DNA of 39,592 bases from Leyella stercorea (GCF_021531655.1 NZ_JADYUF010000034.1:1-39592); one strand, 5' to 3'. Counted from the first letter of the stretch, positions 7,080 to 15,294 are shown. Made by a program: numbers and translations. The notes: a model not told the origin generated them from the sequence alone.

Positions 7080-8537
7080 ATGAAGCGAACAATTTTTCCG
7101 TATGATTTCTCTCCATACTATCCGGTTGGTATACAGCCGTGTCCCATGTATGTGGATGTCGCAAATCGTATTCACGACAGGATAAAGGACATGGATATCA
7201 ACTTGCCTTATGCAGATAATCTGAAGAAAGAGATAGCCATAAATGCGGCAATCTATTATGAGGATAAGATGTCTGGTATAGGCCTATGGAATGCCTTTGT
7301 GCATAAGCACCAGCTTGCTTATAAACGCCCTTTGCCATTCTTTGATGATTTTGAAGTTCTTGATAAGAATGAGGTGAATGCCAAGGAGGTGGAACTGTTG
7401 GTATGGATTGTGCTGTCCCGTAACTTTGACGACCGCTTTCTCAATCCTTTAGCAATGAGGGAGAGTGCAGCAAATCACATTATGGAGGTGCTTACCGAGG
7501 ATGATGATGTGGATGTGAACGATTCTTTGTATGATTTTATATACAATGAAGATGTGGCTAACGACTATTTCAAGTTGAAGCGTGTATTAATATGGCTTCG
7601 TCGTTCCTATCTTCTTTGTTCTCCTTTGTCTGATGAACGGTTTGAGGAATATTTGGATTCTTACTTATCGAGGTTTAGTAAGGGTGAAGCAGCGTACTAC
7701 GCAGAAACTACTTTCTCCATGAGGAGTGAGATCGGCCCAATGGCGGAAATGCCTCATCTGTGGCTGGCAGACATGTATTTAGAGAACAATATGCCCGGTG
7801 AGTCAGAAAAACTAACGAACCTGAAATATTGCCAGCAGGATATATTCGAGGTGATAGATGCTGATTCGGAATACGCTGTGCTGAAGAGTTCGGATGATGA
7901 GGATTATAAGTTGAAGAACGTTTATCCTGACATTTTCTATAAAGGTTCATATGTTTGTGCGGCGCTTGTGAAGTATGCTGATAATGATTGGGAAAATAAT
8001 GGCGTTGTGTTCAATTCAAAGAAAGAGATGTATGACAATATGCATGAGCATCAGGCAGAATTGAAGCGGTCTTACGAACGTGTCTACCCTTTATATATGA
8101 AACGTACGGAGGGTAAGCGTCTTGCATTCTTGTATGACACGAAACAATTGCAAGAATGGTTGAAGATGGTTGCAGAGGGGATGGACACGACAGCTGTCTG
8201 CCGTAATTTGCCAAGTGGTCCGCAGGTGGGCTTTATCTCGGAAAAGGCTGGAATTATTTTTGCGCCCAAAATTGTTCATGCTATAAAATGCAGCTACAAC
8301 CCTTACTATGGGAAATGTGATGCGCCTACATTGCAAAGAGAAACGATGGATGCTGTGATTAATATAGAAGCCATGCATCCGGAGTTGCTGCATTATCTGC
8401 TTGAGAATAATATGCTGCAGGATGGAGATCTGAGTAGTAACTGTCCAAGTGAATTGGGTAAGGAGATATTTACACGTAATATCGATTTTATTGCTCGCCA
8501 TCATCGCAGACATCTTTATTGGGATCATGATTATTGA
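7080..8537 (+). CDS. Uncharacterised Bacteroidota protein (possibly DUF3843)
   Basis: A 485-residue, acidic, apparently cytoplasmic protein with no signal peptide or membrane helix. I do not recognise catalytic motifs. The start (FPYDFSPYYP followed by CPMYVDVANRI) and the aromatic- and Asp-rich body recall the DUF3843 family of Bacteroidetes, but this is from memory only. It contains several Cys (for example CNPYYGKC-like spacing near 405-415) without a clear zinc pattern. The ATG at 7080 is the first of the frame and follows an A-rich stretch. Base composition is more AT-rich than in the ABC-F gene. It stands alone between two hairpins, the ABC-F terminator and its own at 8574. Confidence 0.7.
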   Translation: MKRTIFPYDFSPYYPVGIQPCPMYVDVANRIHDRIKDMDINLPYADNLKKEIAINAAIYYEDKMSGIGLWNAFVHKHQLAYKRPLPFFDDFEVLDKNEVNAKEVELLVWIVLSRNFDDRFLNPLAMRESAANHIMEVLTEDDDVDVNDSLYDFIYNEDVANDYFKLKRVLIWLRRSYLLCSPLSDERFEEYLDSYLSRFSKGEAAYYAETTFSMRSEIGPMAEMPHLWLADMYLENNMPGESEKLTNLKYCQQDIFEVIDADSEYAVLKSSDDEDYKLKNVYPDIFYKGSYVCAALVKYADNDWENNGVVFNSKKEMYDNMHEHQAELKRSYERVYPLYMKRTEGKRLAFLYDTKQLQEWLKMVAEGMDTTAVCRNLPSGPQVGFISEKAGIIFAPKIVHAIKCSYNPYYGKCDAPTLQRETMDAVINIEAMHPELLHYLLENNMLQDGDLSSNCPSELGKEIFTRNIDFIARHHRRHLYWDHDY

Positions 8538-8573
8538 TGAGTAGTAAGAGGTAATACTTAAATCCAAGTAAAA

Positions 8574-8631
8574 GGGCTCAAATAATATTGATTTGTTTAA
8601 ACATAGCAATATTGTTTGAGCCCTTTTTTTT
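8574..8631 (+). terminator. Intrinsic terminator after the 485-residue protein gene
   Basis: A 17-bp stem is formed by GGGCTCAAATAATATTG (8574-8590) and CAATATTGTTTGAGCCC (8607-8623) with a single wobble pair, followed by eight T residues (8624-8631). It lies 36 bp after the stop codon. Confidence 0.9.
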
Positions 8632-8705
8632 ATTGAGTCCAGCGCAAGCAAAAGGTGTATAACAAAAAAAGTCCCGTAAATCTTGCGATTTACAGGACTC
8701 TGCTG

Positions 8706-8790
8706 CGGAGAGAGAGGGATTCGAACCCCCGGTACCTCTCAGTACGCCGGTTTTCAAGACCGGTGCATTCGACCACTCTGCCATCTCTCC
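8706..8790 (-). tRNA. tRNA-Ser (anticodon UGA), copy 1
   Basis: On the minus strand the acceptor arms GGAGAGA and TCTCTCC pair and are followed by a G discriminator, the serine identity base. The anticodon loop reads CTTGAAA, giving UGA. A long variable arm (CGTACTGAGAGGTACC) is typical of tRNA-Ser. The T-loop is GGTTCGAATCC. The 3' CCA is not encoded. It is identical over its 85 nt to the copy at 8869-8953, which lies upstream in the same transcription direction. Confidence 0.95.
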
Positions 8791-8868
8791 ATGGGGTGTG
8801 TATGGTTGGTCGAGTTGAAATAAGCAATGCTCCGGAATGTTCGGAACTCATAGCTTCACTACATATAG

Positions 8869-8953
8869 CGGAGAGAGAGGGATTCGAACCCCCGGTACCT
8901 CTCAGTACGCCGGTTTTCAAGACCGGTGCATTCGACCACTCTGCCATCTCTCC
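8869..8953 (-). tRNA. tRNA-Ser (anticodon UGA), copy 2
   Basis: This has the same 85-nt sequence as the copy at 8706-8790, offset by 163 bp, and the same short 5' flank (ATGGGGTGT on the plus strand). It is the promoter-proximal copy. The promoter candidate lies at 9031-9061, so both tRNAs are probably made from one transcript and trimmed at both ends. Confidence 0.95.
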
Positions 8954-9030
8954 ATGGGGTGTTGGAATCCGGTAGATGTAGTCTTGCTACATGTTGCGAC
9001 TCATTCAGTCGTATTGCTTATTTGCGGGTG

Positions 9031-9061
9031 CAAAGGTAATGCTTTTTATTTATTCCACCAA
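9031..9061 (-). promoter_or_regulatory. Promoter of the tRNA-Ser pair
   Basis: On the minus strand TTG (9059-9061), 20 nt, then TACCTTTG (9031-9038) matches the Bacteroidetes TTTG-N19-TAnnTTTG arrangement. It is about 80 bp upstream of the first tRNA. Confidence 0.75.
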
Positions 9062-9119
9062 TTTTTTTCGCTTGTTTTTTGCGATAACTTCAATATTTTT
9101 TCGATTTTCCCGTGTTTCC

Positions 9120-9250
9120 TTTTCAAAAGGAGTCCTTTTGCTGTTCAAAACGAGTCCTTTTGCATTGTAAAAGGAGTCCTTTTGCAGTCCAAATGTAGTC
9201 CTTTTGCAGTCCAAATGTAGTCCTTTTGCAGTCCAAAAGGAGTCCTTTTG
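9120..9250 (+). repeat. 22-bp tandem array, locus B
   Basis: AGTCCTTTTG starts at 9131, 9153, 9175, 9197, 9219 and 9241, exactly 22 bp apart. Between copies the sequence varies but mostly keeps a CAAAAGG- or CAAATGT-like end. The units at 9175 and 9197 are identical. Junctions form the near-palindrome CAAAAGGAGTCCTTTTG, so the transcript could fold into several alternative hairpins. The array lies in the divergent gap between the tRNA promoter and mutS2. Confidence 0.9.
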
Positions 9251-9314
9251 AAATAGGAGCGGATTACATTGGGATTTTTGCAGTGTTTTCTGCCGTTTTT
9301 AAGCAACCTTTCAG

Positions 9315-9322
9315 TAACTTTG
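9315..9322 (+). promoter_or_regulatory. -7 promoter box abutting mutS2
   Basis: TAACTTTG ends four bases before the mutS2 ATG at 9327. If it is used, the transcript would begin at or next to the start codon, giving a leaderless mRNA. No convincing -33 box is present at the usual spacing. Confidence 0.45.
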
Positions 9323-9326
9323 CACC

Positions 9327-11846
9327 ATGATTTATCCAGATAATTTTGAGAATAAGATACAGTTCAACGAGATTCGCTCGTTGCTGAAGGGCTACTGTCT
9401 GAGCCAGCTTGGCAAGGACAAGGTGGACGACATGGCTTTCACCTGCGATGCCGAACGCATAAATACTGCCCTGTCGCAGACCCGCGAGTTCCGCCGTATG
9501 CAGGAGGAAGCCGACGACTTCCCGCTTCAGTTCTTTTTTGACATGCGCGCTTCGATAAAGCGTATACGCATTGAGGGTACTCATCTTGAGGAGAACGAGA
9601 TATTCGACTTGCGTCGTTCGCTTGAGACGATATCGGGTATAGTGAAGTTTCTGAACCGTAGCGACGATGACGGCAACTACGACTATCCTACGCTTCATGC
9701 CCTGACCGAGGATGTGCTGACCTTTCCCGACCTCATCCGCCGTATCGACCAGATTCTGGACAAGTATGGCAAGATAAAGGATACGGCTTCGCCGCGTCTC
9801 GCCGAAATACGTTCGCAGCTGCGCAAGGCAGAGGGCAGCGTCTCGCGTACATTATATAATATACTGCATGCGGCGCAGAGCGAGGGTCTGGTGGAGAAGG
9901 ACGTTACGCCTACGCTGCGCGACGGCCGACTGGTTGTGCCCGTGGCTCCTGCCATGAAACGCCGTATAAAGGGTATTGTACACGACGAGTCGTCGACGGG
10001 CAAGACGGTATTCATCGAACCTACGGAAGTGGTTGAAGCCAACAACCGCATACGTGAGCTTGAGGCCGATGAGCGTCGCGAGATAATCGTGATACTTACG
10101 GAGTTCTCCAAGCTCGTACGACCGCATGTAGACGACATAATATATGCCTATCAGCTGCTGGCTGAGATAGATTTCATACGCGCGCGTGCGGAATTTGCAC
10201 GTCTCACCAGTGCCATTGAGCCTGATGTCAATGCCTGTCCGGTTGTCGACTGGATTACGGCGCGCCATCCGCTACTGTGGCTTTCGCTGAAGAAGCAGGA
10301 CAAGCCTATCGTTCCGCTCGACATAATGCTTACGAGCGACCGCCATATACTCATCATCTCGGGTCCGAATGCCGGAGGCAAGTCGGTGTGTCTGAAGACA
10401 GTCGGACTGCTACAGTATATGTTGCAGTGCGGACTGTCAATACCCGTGAGCGAGCGTTCGAAGGTGGGCGTGTTCGACGACATAATGATTGACATAGGCG
10501 ACGAGCAGAGTATCGAGAACGACCTTTCTACTTACTCATCCCACTTGCTCAATATGAAGAACATGATGCGTAGGGCTGGCGAGGCAACGCTGCTGCTTAT
10601 CGACGAGTTTGGTACGGGTACCGAGCCGCAGATAGGCGGTGCCATGGCCGAGGCTGTGCTCAACCAGTTTGTGAAGAAGCATGCTTGGGGCGTGATAACC
10701 ACCCACTATCAGAATCTGAAGCATTATGCCGACTCGCACGACGGCATAGCCAATGGTGCCATGCTGTACGACCGCCATGAGATGCGACCGCTGTTTCAGC
10801 TGGCAATAGGTCAGCCCGGTTCGTCGTTTGCGATAGAGATTGCACGCAAGACGGGCATACCCGATGAGGTGATACGCGAGGCGAGCGCCATCGTAGGGTC
10901 GGACTATATTCAGAGCGACAAGTATCTGCAGGACATAGTGCGCGACAAACGCTACTGGGAAAACAAACGACAGAGTGTGCACCAGCGCGAGAAAGACCTG
11001 GAGAAGGCTATCGCTAAATATGAAGAAGAGATAAAGGAACTTGCGCAAAAACGCAAGGACATATTGCGACAGGCAAAGGAGCAGGCGCAGGAACTGCTCA
11101 AGGAGAGCAACCGCAATATCGAGAATACCATACGCGAGATACGCGAGTGTCAGGCTGAGAAGGAGGAGACGAAGCGTCTGCGTGAGGAGCTGAACGCCTT
11201 CAAGGAGGATGTCAGCGAGATTGACACTAAGTCGGCCGATGACCTCATTGAGAAGAAAATGCGCCAGATAATGGAACGCAAGGAACGTCGCGAAAAGCGT
11301 AAGAAGGAGAAGAAGGAGAACGCAGGCAAGCCAACTACTATCGGAACCAAGCTGCCAACGCCATCAGCCAGTGCCGAGCAGCAGACGTTTGCTGCTGGCG
11401 ACACGGTGCGTATGCGTGGTCTGACAACTGTGGGCACTGTGGAGACAGTGCAGGGCAAGGAGGCAACTGTGGTGTTTGGCGACGTGAGAACGAAGGTGAA
11501 GACGTCGCGGCTTGAGCATACCGTCAAGAAGCCCGAGTCGACACAGCCTGCAACGTTTGCCATCAGTCGCGAGACACGACAGACTATCGACTCGCACAAG
11601 CTCAACTTCCGTCAGGACCTTGACGTGCGTGGCATGCGTGGCGATGAAGCTCTGAACGCTGTGCAGCACTTTGTCGACGACGCGATACTTGTAGGAATGT
11701 CGCGTGTGCGCATTCTGCATGGCAAGGGCAACGGTATTCTGCGTCAGCTCATACGTCAATACTTGCAGTCGGTGCCTAATGTGACAAGCTGTAAGGACGA
11801 GCATGTGCAGTTTGGCGGTGCGGGTATTACTGTGGTGGATTTCTAA
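9327..11846 (+). CDS. mutS2: Endonuclease MutS2 / ribosome-rescue splitting ATPase
   Basis: An 839-residue protein with the MutS2 layout: MutS core and lever region, Walker A GPNAGGKS (346-353), Walker B LLLIDEFGTG (about 421-430) and the TTH switch (458-460). These are followed by a long charged coiled coil (about 520-670), a KOW-like segment starting near FAAGDTVRMRGL, and a C-terminal Smr nuclease domain with LDVRG (765-769) and HGKGNG (798-803). It lacks the mismatch-recognition N-terminal domain of MutS, as usual. In other bacteria MutS2 suppresses recombination or binds collided ribosomes and splits them; which applies here is not visible. Both the ATPase and Smr active-site motifs are intact. 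It appears monocistronic. Confidence 0.93.
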   Translation: MIYPDNFENKIQFNEIRSLLKGYCLSQLGKDKVDDMAFTCDAERINTALSQTREFRRMQEEADDFPLQFFFDMRASIKRIRIEGTHLEENEIFDLRRSLETISGIVKFLNRSDDDGNYDYPTLHALTEDVLTFPDLIRRIDQILDKYGKIKDTASPRLAEIRSQLRKAEGSVSRTLYNILHAAQSEGLVEKDVTPTLRDGRLVVPVAPAMKRRIKGIVHDESSTGKTVFIEPTEVVEANNRIRELEADERREIIVILTEFSKLVRPHVDDIIYAYQLLAEIDFIRARAEFARLTSAIEPDVNACPVVDWITARHPLLWLSLKKQDKPIVPLDIMLTSDRHILIISGPNAGGKSVCLKTVGLLQYMLQCGLSIPVSERSKVGVFDDIMIDIGDEQSIENDLSTYSSHLLNMKNMMRRAGEATLLLIDEFGTGTEPQIGGAMAEAVLNQFVKKHAWGVITTHYQNLKHYADSHDGIANGAMLYDRHEMRPLFQLAIGQPGSSFAIEIARKTGIPDEVIREASAIVGSDYIQSDKYLQDIVRDKRYWENKRQSVHQREKDLEKAIAKYEEEIKELAQKRKDILRQAKEQAQELLKESNRNIENTIREIRECQAEKEETKRLREELNAFKEDVSEIDTKSADDLIEKKMRQIMERKERREKRKKEKKENAGKPTTIGTKLPTPSASAEQQTFAAGDTVRMRGLTTVGTVETVQGKEATVVFGDVRTKVKTSRLEHTVKKPESTQPATFAISRETRQTIDSHKLNFRQDLDVRGMRGDEALNAVQHFVDDAILVGMSRVRILHGKGNGILRQLIRQYLQSVPNVTSCKDEHVQFGGAGITVVDF

Positions 11847-11858
11847 GGATATAAAAAA

Positions 11859-12029
11859 GGATGTGTCAAAATGGAAGTTAGAGGAAGTTTGGGCTTTTCC
11901 CGTAGTTAACAGAATTTAGCAGACATATGTATAAATGGCTGAAAACAAAGCATTTGTCCGTTAACTTCATCCATCGTAGATGGATTAACTTCTTCTTAAA
12001 TTCCTATAACTCCCATTTTGACCACACCC
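11859..12029. repeat. Imperfect inverted repeat, MITE-like or terminator-derived
   Basis: The left arm from 11859 (GGATGTGTCAAAATGGAAGT and onward to about 11890) and the reverse complement of the right arm ending at 12029 (GGTGTGGTCAAAATGGGAGT and onward) match over about 32 bp with six or seven differences. They enclose about 105 bp with no coding potential. A smaller hairpin CCATC/GATGG lies inside the right half. It sits between convergent mutS2 and the DUF4230 gene. The GTGTGTCAA core also occurs in the terminator at 36014-36052. Confidence 0.6.
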
Positions 12030-12087
12030 TCATGTGATTTTGGTTTGTTTGGGCTATGGCGAAGATGTCATAGCCTCCTATTGGTTC

Positions 12088-12753
12088 TTATTTTTCAAAA
12101 TCAACCTTTACATATTCAAATCCCATGGAGCGTAACAGGTTTTCAAACTGGGTCTTTGCATTCTGTCGTGCGGTCTGGTAATTCTGTCGGGTGAGGCAGC
12201 GTCGGCGCATCATTGCATCGGCACGGTTGTACATCAGCATTCGGTCCTGATGGCTCCACTTGCCGGTCTCAATAAACGAGCGGGTGCGTGTCTCGTCAAT
12301 GAAGTCGTTGTCGAGCAGCTTTACGGGTGGCAATGTGGCGCAAAGCGTGTCGCCACGCATGAATATCCAGCCCTCGTGAGCCTGACGGGTGTCTACGCCA
12401 AGGCGAAGAGTGCCGTAATATATGCGCACCAGTTCGTCGTCGGAGAAGAATCCGCGGCGTATCGTGTCAACGATTTCCTCGTCGCTGACTTCCAGAAACG
12501 ACCATTTGCCAATCTGTTCTATTGAGCGTATCTGCGACGGAGTGATGTCAATGCTCTGATCGGTGACAATCTGAAGTGGGGTAGAGGTGTCGACCGTCTT
12601 CTTCATGTAGTGGCGTGCCACGACGACGGCGCACACAATAAGTATTGCAACAAATGCAATCTTAACGGCGGTTGACTTCAACCAAAATCCGAAGAACGTC
12701 TCTTTGGGGCGTATGGGGCTATTTTCTGACTTTCGCATTTTGCTTGTTTTCAA
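12088..12753 (-). CDS. DUF4230-type membrane-anchored protein
   Basis: A 221-residue protein with a short basic N-terminus, one membrane helix (about residues 30-46, VKIAFVAILIVCAVVVARHY) and a soluble remainder. The segments on either side of IGKWSFLEVSDEEIVDTI and the C-terminal LLRSMGFEYVKVDFE resemble the DUF4230 family of uncharacterised envelope proteins. The preceding gene on this strand encodes a paralogue, and the two overlap by 35 bp, so translation is probably coupled. Alternative ATG codons exist at 12753 and 12738; the first gives the annotated protein. Function is unknown, and the family assignment is from recall. Confidence 0.75.
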   Translation of the reverse strand: MKTSKMRKSENSPIRPKETFFGFWLKSTAVKIAFVAILIVCAVVVARHYMKKTVDTSTPLQIVTDQSIDITPSQIRSIEQIGKWSFLEVSDEEIVDTIRRGFFSDDELVRIYYGTLRLGVDTRQAHEGWIFMRGDTLCATLPPVKLLDNDFIDETRTRSFIETGKWSHQDRMLMYNRADAMMRRRCLTRQNYQTARQNAKTQFENLLRSMGFEYVKVDFEK

Positions 12754-13432
12754 TGGTTGAACGGTCTATTAGCTTCATGATGTCGCGTGGCTTGTAGTCG
12801 CGGCTGAACGAGATAGTGATGTTTTCGGGGCTGAATCCCATCTGCTCTATCATCGGTATGAGTACGTTGGCGGCTCCTATGCGGGCGTTCTCCATAATGT
12901 CAGTGTTGGCTACATCGGCTATTAGGGCATCGCGTCCTTGTCGTTCGTAGGCCGAGAGTTCCTCGTCGGAGAAGTTACGTCGGGTCAGAGCTACATATTC
13001 GCGTATGCCGTTGTGGTCGATACGTGACGATGTCAGCACGATGCGAGGTTCGGGCAGAACAATCTCAATATGTGTAGAGTCGCGGCGTACATTGGCATCT
13101 GAGAAACCTGCAAAGTCGATGTAGGCTTTTACGGTAGCATCGACGGGGATGGCTATCTTGCGTTTGCCCAACGGCAGGTTGATGTCGTAGTCGTGGCTGA
13201 GTACGCGGCCCTTCATCTTCACTTGGTCGTCGTGGGTTATGACCTTGTGTATTCGATACTCGGTGGTGTACAGACGTGAACATCGCTGTATCTGCATCAC
13301 CATCAATCGTGTTGTGTCGACACGTGCTGTGGCAATAGTGTCGGCTGTGGTCGTCGGCTTGTCGCTCTTACCGGAGCAAGATGCGAGCAGTGTGAGGGCG
13401 ACAAGTGTGAGTGTGGTTATTGCTGTTCTCAT
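12719..13432 (-). CDS. DUF4230-type lipoprotein
   Basis: A 237-residue protein starting with a lipoprotein signal peptide (LVALTLLASC, lipobox cysteine about residue 19) followed by a Thr-rich linker. The body includes YRIHKVITHDD, KIAIPVDATVKAYIDF and MIEQMGFSPENITISF, which parallels the neighbouring DUF4230 protein, notably the MGF...V/I end. It is the first gene of a two-gene unit, and its stop lies inside the next gene. Probably a periplasm-facing inner- or outer-membrane lipoprotein. Function unknown. Confidence 0.75.
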   Translation of the reverse strand: MRTAITTLTLVALTLLASCSGKSDKPTTTADTIATARVDTTRLMVMQIQRCSRLYTTEYRIHKVITHDDQVKMKGRVLSHDYDINLPLGKRKIAIPVDATVKAYIDFAGFSDANVRRDSTHIEIVLPEPRIVLTSSRIDHNGIREYVALTRRNFSDEELSAYERQGRDALIADVANTDIMENARIGAANVLIPMIEQMGFSPENITISFSRDYKPRDIMKLIDRSTIENKQNAKVRK

Positions 13433-13462
13433 AGCTTATTGTTTAAAAATGACCGAATTCAT

Positions 13463-13493
13463 TTTGTATTGTCTTCGATTTGCATTAACTTTG
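13463..13493 (+). promoter_or_regulatory. Promoter of the 196-residue lipoprotein gene
   Basis: TTTG (13463-13466), exactly 19 nt, then TAACTTTG (13486-13493) matches the Bacteroidetes housekeeping promoter very well. The ATG at 13502 follows only eight bases after the box, so the leader is very short or absent. Confidence 0.8.
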
Positions 13494-13501
13494 TCGTCAT
13501 T

Positions 13502-14092
13502 ATGAAGACACGGACATTATTCAAGAGTTTATTTATAGTTGCGTGGGCGGCCATGTCGCTTGGCGTGGTTGTAGCGTGCAAGGAAAAACCTCGCACGACA
13601 GATATCATTGTGAAGAAACCTGCTCCAAAGCCTAAGAAAGGTGTGCAGAAGATGGATGAATATCGTCAGGTGCGTGACGTGGAGTGGCTCGGCGGAACCT
13701 ATAAGGTTATGGCTGAGCGCAAGCCAGACACCTCGCTTCCGCAGGCCGTAGACGAGCAGGGCAACCGCTACTACGACAATCGTATAACACTGACCATAAG
13801 CCGACCAGACGGTACGGCTTTCTTCAGTCGTACATTCTCAAAGACCGATTTTGCAAAATATGTAGACGGTGACAATGCCGATGGTGCTTTGCTTGGCATT
13901 GTATTCGACCGCGCCGACGGTGGCTCGTTGATATTTGCAGCAAGTGTTGGTTCGCCAGATAAGATGAGTGATGAGTATGTGCCGCTTGTGCTTACCATTT
14001 CGCGGGGAGGAACTGTGAACATAGCCAAGGACACTCAGCTCGATACGGCCAGCGATGTTGTAGATGAGGCTGACGACGAGGACGGCGTATAA
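13502..14092 (+). CDS. Putative lipoprotein (possibly DUF4738)
   Basis: From the ATG at 13502 the product has 196 residues, starting with a hydrophobic signal and a plausible lipobox ending VVVAC at about residue 25, followed by a Lys/Pro-rich linker. The body (VEWLGGTYKV, NRITLTISRPDGT, FFSRTFSKTDFAKYV) looks like a small beta-rich domain similar to what I recall as DUF4738. The tail is very acidic (EADDEDG). The longer frame from 13439 was rejected because the promoter lies inside it. It is convergent with the S4-domain gene 37 bp downstream. Function unknown. Confidence 0.75.
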   Translation: MKTRTLFKSLFIVAWAAMSLGVVVACKEKPRTTDIIVKKPAPKPKKGVQKMDEYRQVRDVEWLGGTYKVMAERKPDTSLPQAVDEQGNRYYDNRITLTISRPDGTAFFSRTFSKTDFAKYVDGDNADGALLGIVFDRADGGSLIFAASVGSPDKMSDEYVPLVLTISRGGTVNIAKDTQLDTASDVVDEADDEDGV

Positions 14093-14129
14093 TAGCCGTC
14101 TATTCGTCGTAGTTGGTTTGGCTGATTGT

Positions 14130-14555
14130 TTATTCGTCGCCTTCGATATCGTCGTCGATGTCGTCGAAACCGAACATGGCTGGGTCGACAAATGCATCAA
14201 GGGCACGTCGCTCCTTCTTGGTGGGGCGGCCAGTGCCACGTGCACGGTCTACAAATCCGCTTATACGACTCATCTCAAGTAGTTCGTACTGCTTGGGGTC
14301 GGTCACATTCTCGTACACTTCGGGTATCAGCTTGGCACCTACGCGCTGTTCTATCGTCTTGAGAACACGAAACGAGTAGGTGATAGGCGATTTCTTTACA
14401 CTCACCACTTCGCCTGCCTTTATCGTGTGACTTGGCTTAACGTTCTGTCCGCCTATCGTCACACGGCTGTTCTTGCAGGCGTCGGCAGCGATAGAGCGCG
14501 TCTTGAATATGCGCGCTGCCCATAGCCATTTGTCTATGCGTGCTGTTTCTGACAT
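14130..14555 (-). CDS. S4 domain RNA-binding protein, Hsp15-like
   Basis: From the ATG at 14555 the product has 141 residues. The N-terminal S4 fold reads ARIDKWLWAARIFKTRS and CKNSRVTIGGQNVKPSHTIKAGEVV, as in Hsp15 (HslR), which in E. coli binds 50S subunits carrying stalled nascent chains. The C-terminal part has RGTGRPTKKERR, the usual basic tail motif of this family, then a strongly acidic end (GFDDIDDDIEGDE). The start at 14555 lies 5 bp after the pth stop; the alternative at 14594 would overlap pth and adds non-family residues. Its placement after pth fits a translation-quality role. Confidence 0.88.
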   Translation of the reverse strand: MSETARIDKWLWAARIFKTRSIAADACKNSRVTIGGQNVKPSHTIKAGEVVSVKKSPITYSFRVLKTIEQRVGAKLIPEVYENVTDPKQYELLEMSRISGFVDRARGTGRPTKKERRALDAFVDPAMFGFDDIDDDIEGDE

Positions 14556-14559
14556 GTGA

Positions 14560-15153
14560 TTATTGCTGATTGGTTTGCTTTGATTTCTTTCCAAACTTGT
14601 TGAACTGGTTCATTGTGATGCTCAGTCCGGCAAGCACGAAACTCTTTATTATCTCTACTGCCATGTCGATTGATGGTTGCAGAGTCTTCATGTCGTCATC
14701 GTCGTATCTGCCGAGTACCCAGTCTACCTGCTGTCCTTGCTGGAAGTCGGCACCTATGCCCATACGCAGACGTGCATACTGCTGTCCGATGAGCTGCTGT
14801 ATGTTGCCCAGTCCGTTGTGGCCACCGTTAGATCCGTTGCCCTTCAGGCGGAAGTCGCCAAGCGGAATGGAGAGGTCGTCGACGATGACAAGCAAACGGC
14901 TCTGGTCGATATTCTCCTTCTGAAGCCAGTAGCGCACCGCGTTGCCGCTGAGGTTCATGTATGTTGTAGGTTTCAGTATGAACACCTTGCGTCCCTTAAT
15001 TGATGTCTCGGCCACAAAACCGTAACGCTTGTCTTCGAACGTTGCGCCAAGTTTGTCGGCCAGCTCGTCTACTACCATAAATCCGGTGTTGTGACGAGTC
15101 ATCTCATATTCGCGTCCGGGATTGCCAAGACCCACTATCAAGTATTTGTCCAC
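14560..15153 (-). CDS. pth: Peptidyl-tRNA hydrolase
   Basis: A 197-residue protein of normal Pth1 length. It has the N-terminal signature [12 protein letters not shown] with N11, the catalytic histidine in TRHNTGF (H21), the [13 protein letters not shown] block and the [22 protein letters not shown] region that binds the tRNA acceptor and peptide. It releases peptides from prematurely dropped peptidyl-tRNA. The gene is just upstream of the Hsp15-like gene (5-bp gap) and downstream of rplY; the order rplY-pth-S4 protein is common in Bacteroidota. A terminator at 15222-15257 separates it from rplY, so part of its expression may depend on readthrough or on a promoter in the AT-rich gap. Confidence 0.95.
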   Translation of the reverse strand: MDKYLIVGLGNPGREYEMTRHNTGFMVVDELADKLGATFEDKRYGFVAETSIKGRKVFILKPTTYMNLSGNAVRYWLQKENIDQSRLLVIVDDLSIPLGDFRLKGNGSNGGHNGLGNIQQLIGQQYARLRMGIGADFQQGQQVDWVLGRYDDDDMKTLQPSIDMAVEIIKSFVLAGLSITMNQFNKFGKKSKQTNQQ

Positions 15154-15221
15154 TTCTTTAATGATTAATTGTTAATGATAAATGATTAACTGATGTCTCA
15201 ATAGAATCGACATGTTGAAAC

Positions 15222-15257
15222 AAAAAAGCGCACTCGTCGTAATGACGCGTGCGCTTT
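15222..15257 (-). terminator. Intrinsic terminator after rplY
   Basis: On the minus strand AAAGCGCACGCGTC and GACGAGTGCGCTTT pair around a short loop, followed by TTTTG. The core AAAGCGCAC/GTGCGCTTT is perfect. It may work in both directions because the plus strand also ends in a T-rich run. Confidence 0.85.
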
Positions 15258-15294
15258 CCTTTTTTCTATTAAATGTGCTAATGTGCTATATTGA

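Noticed and set aside
8655..8975. 106-codon frame across both tRNA-Ser genes (with the matching minus-strand frames)
   Set aside because: The peptide is simply translation of tRNA sequence ([13 protein letters not shown] text), a well-known false gene.
9120..9250. CRISPR array
   Set aside because: Period is only 22 bp, the units run directly into each other with no unique spacers, and there are no cas genes.
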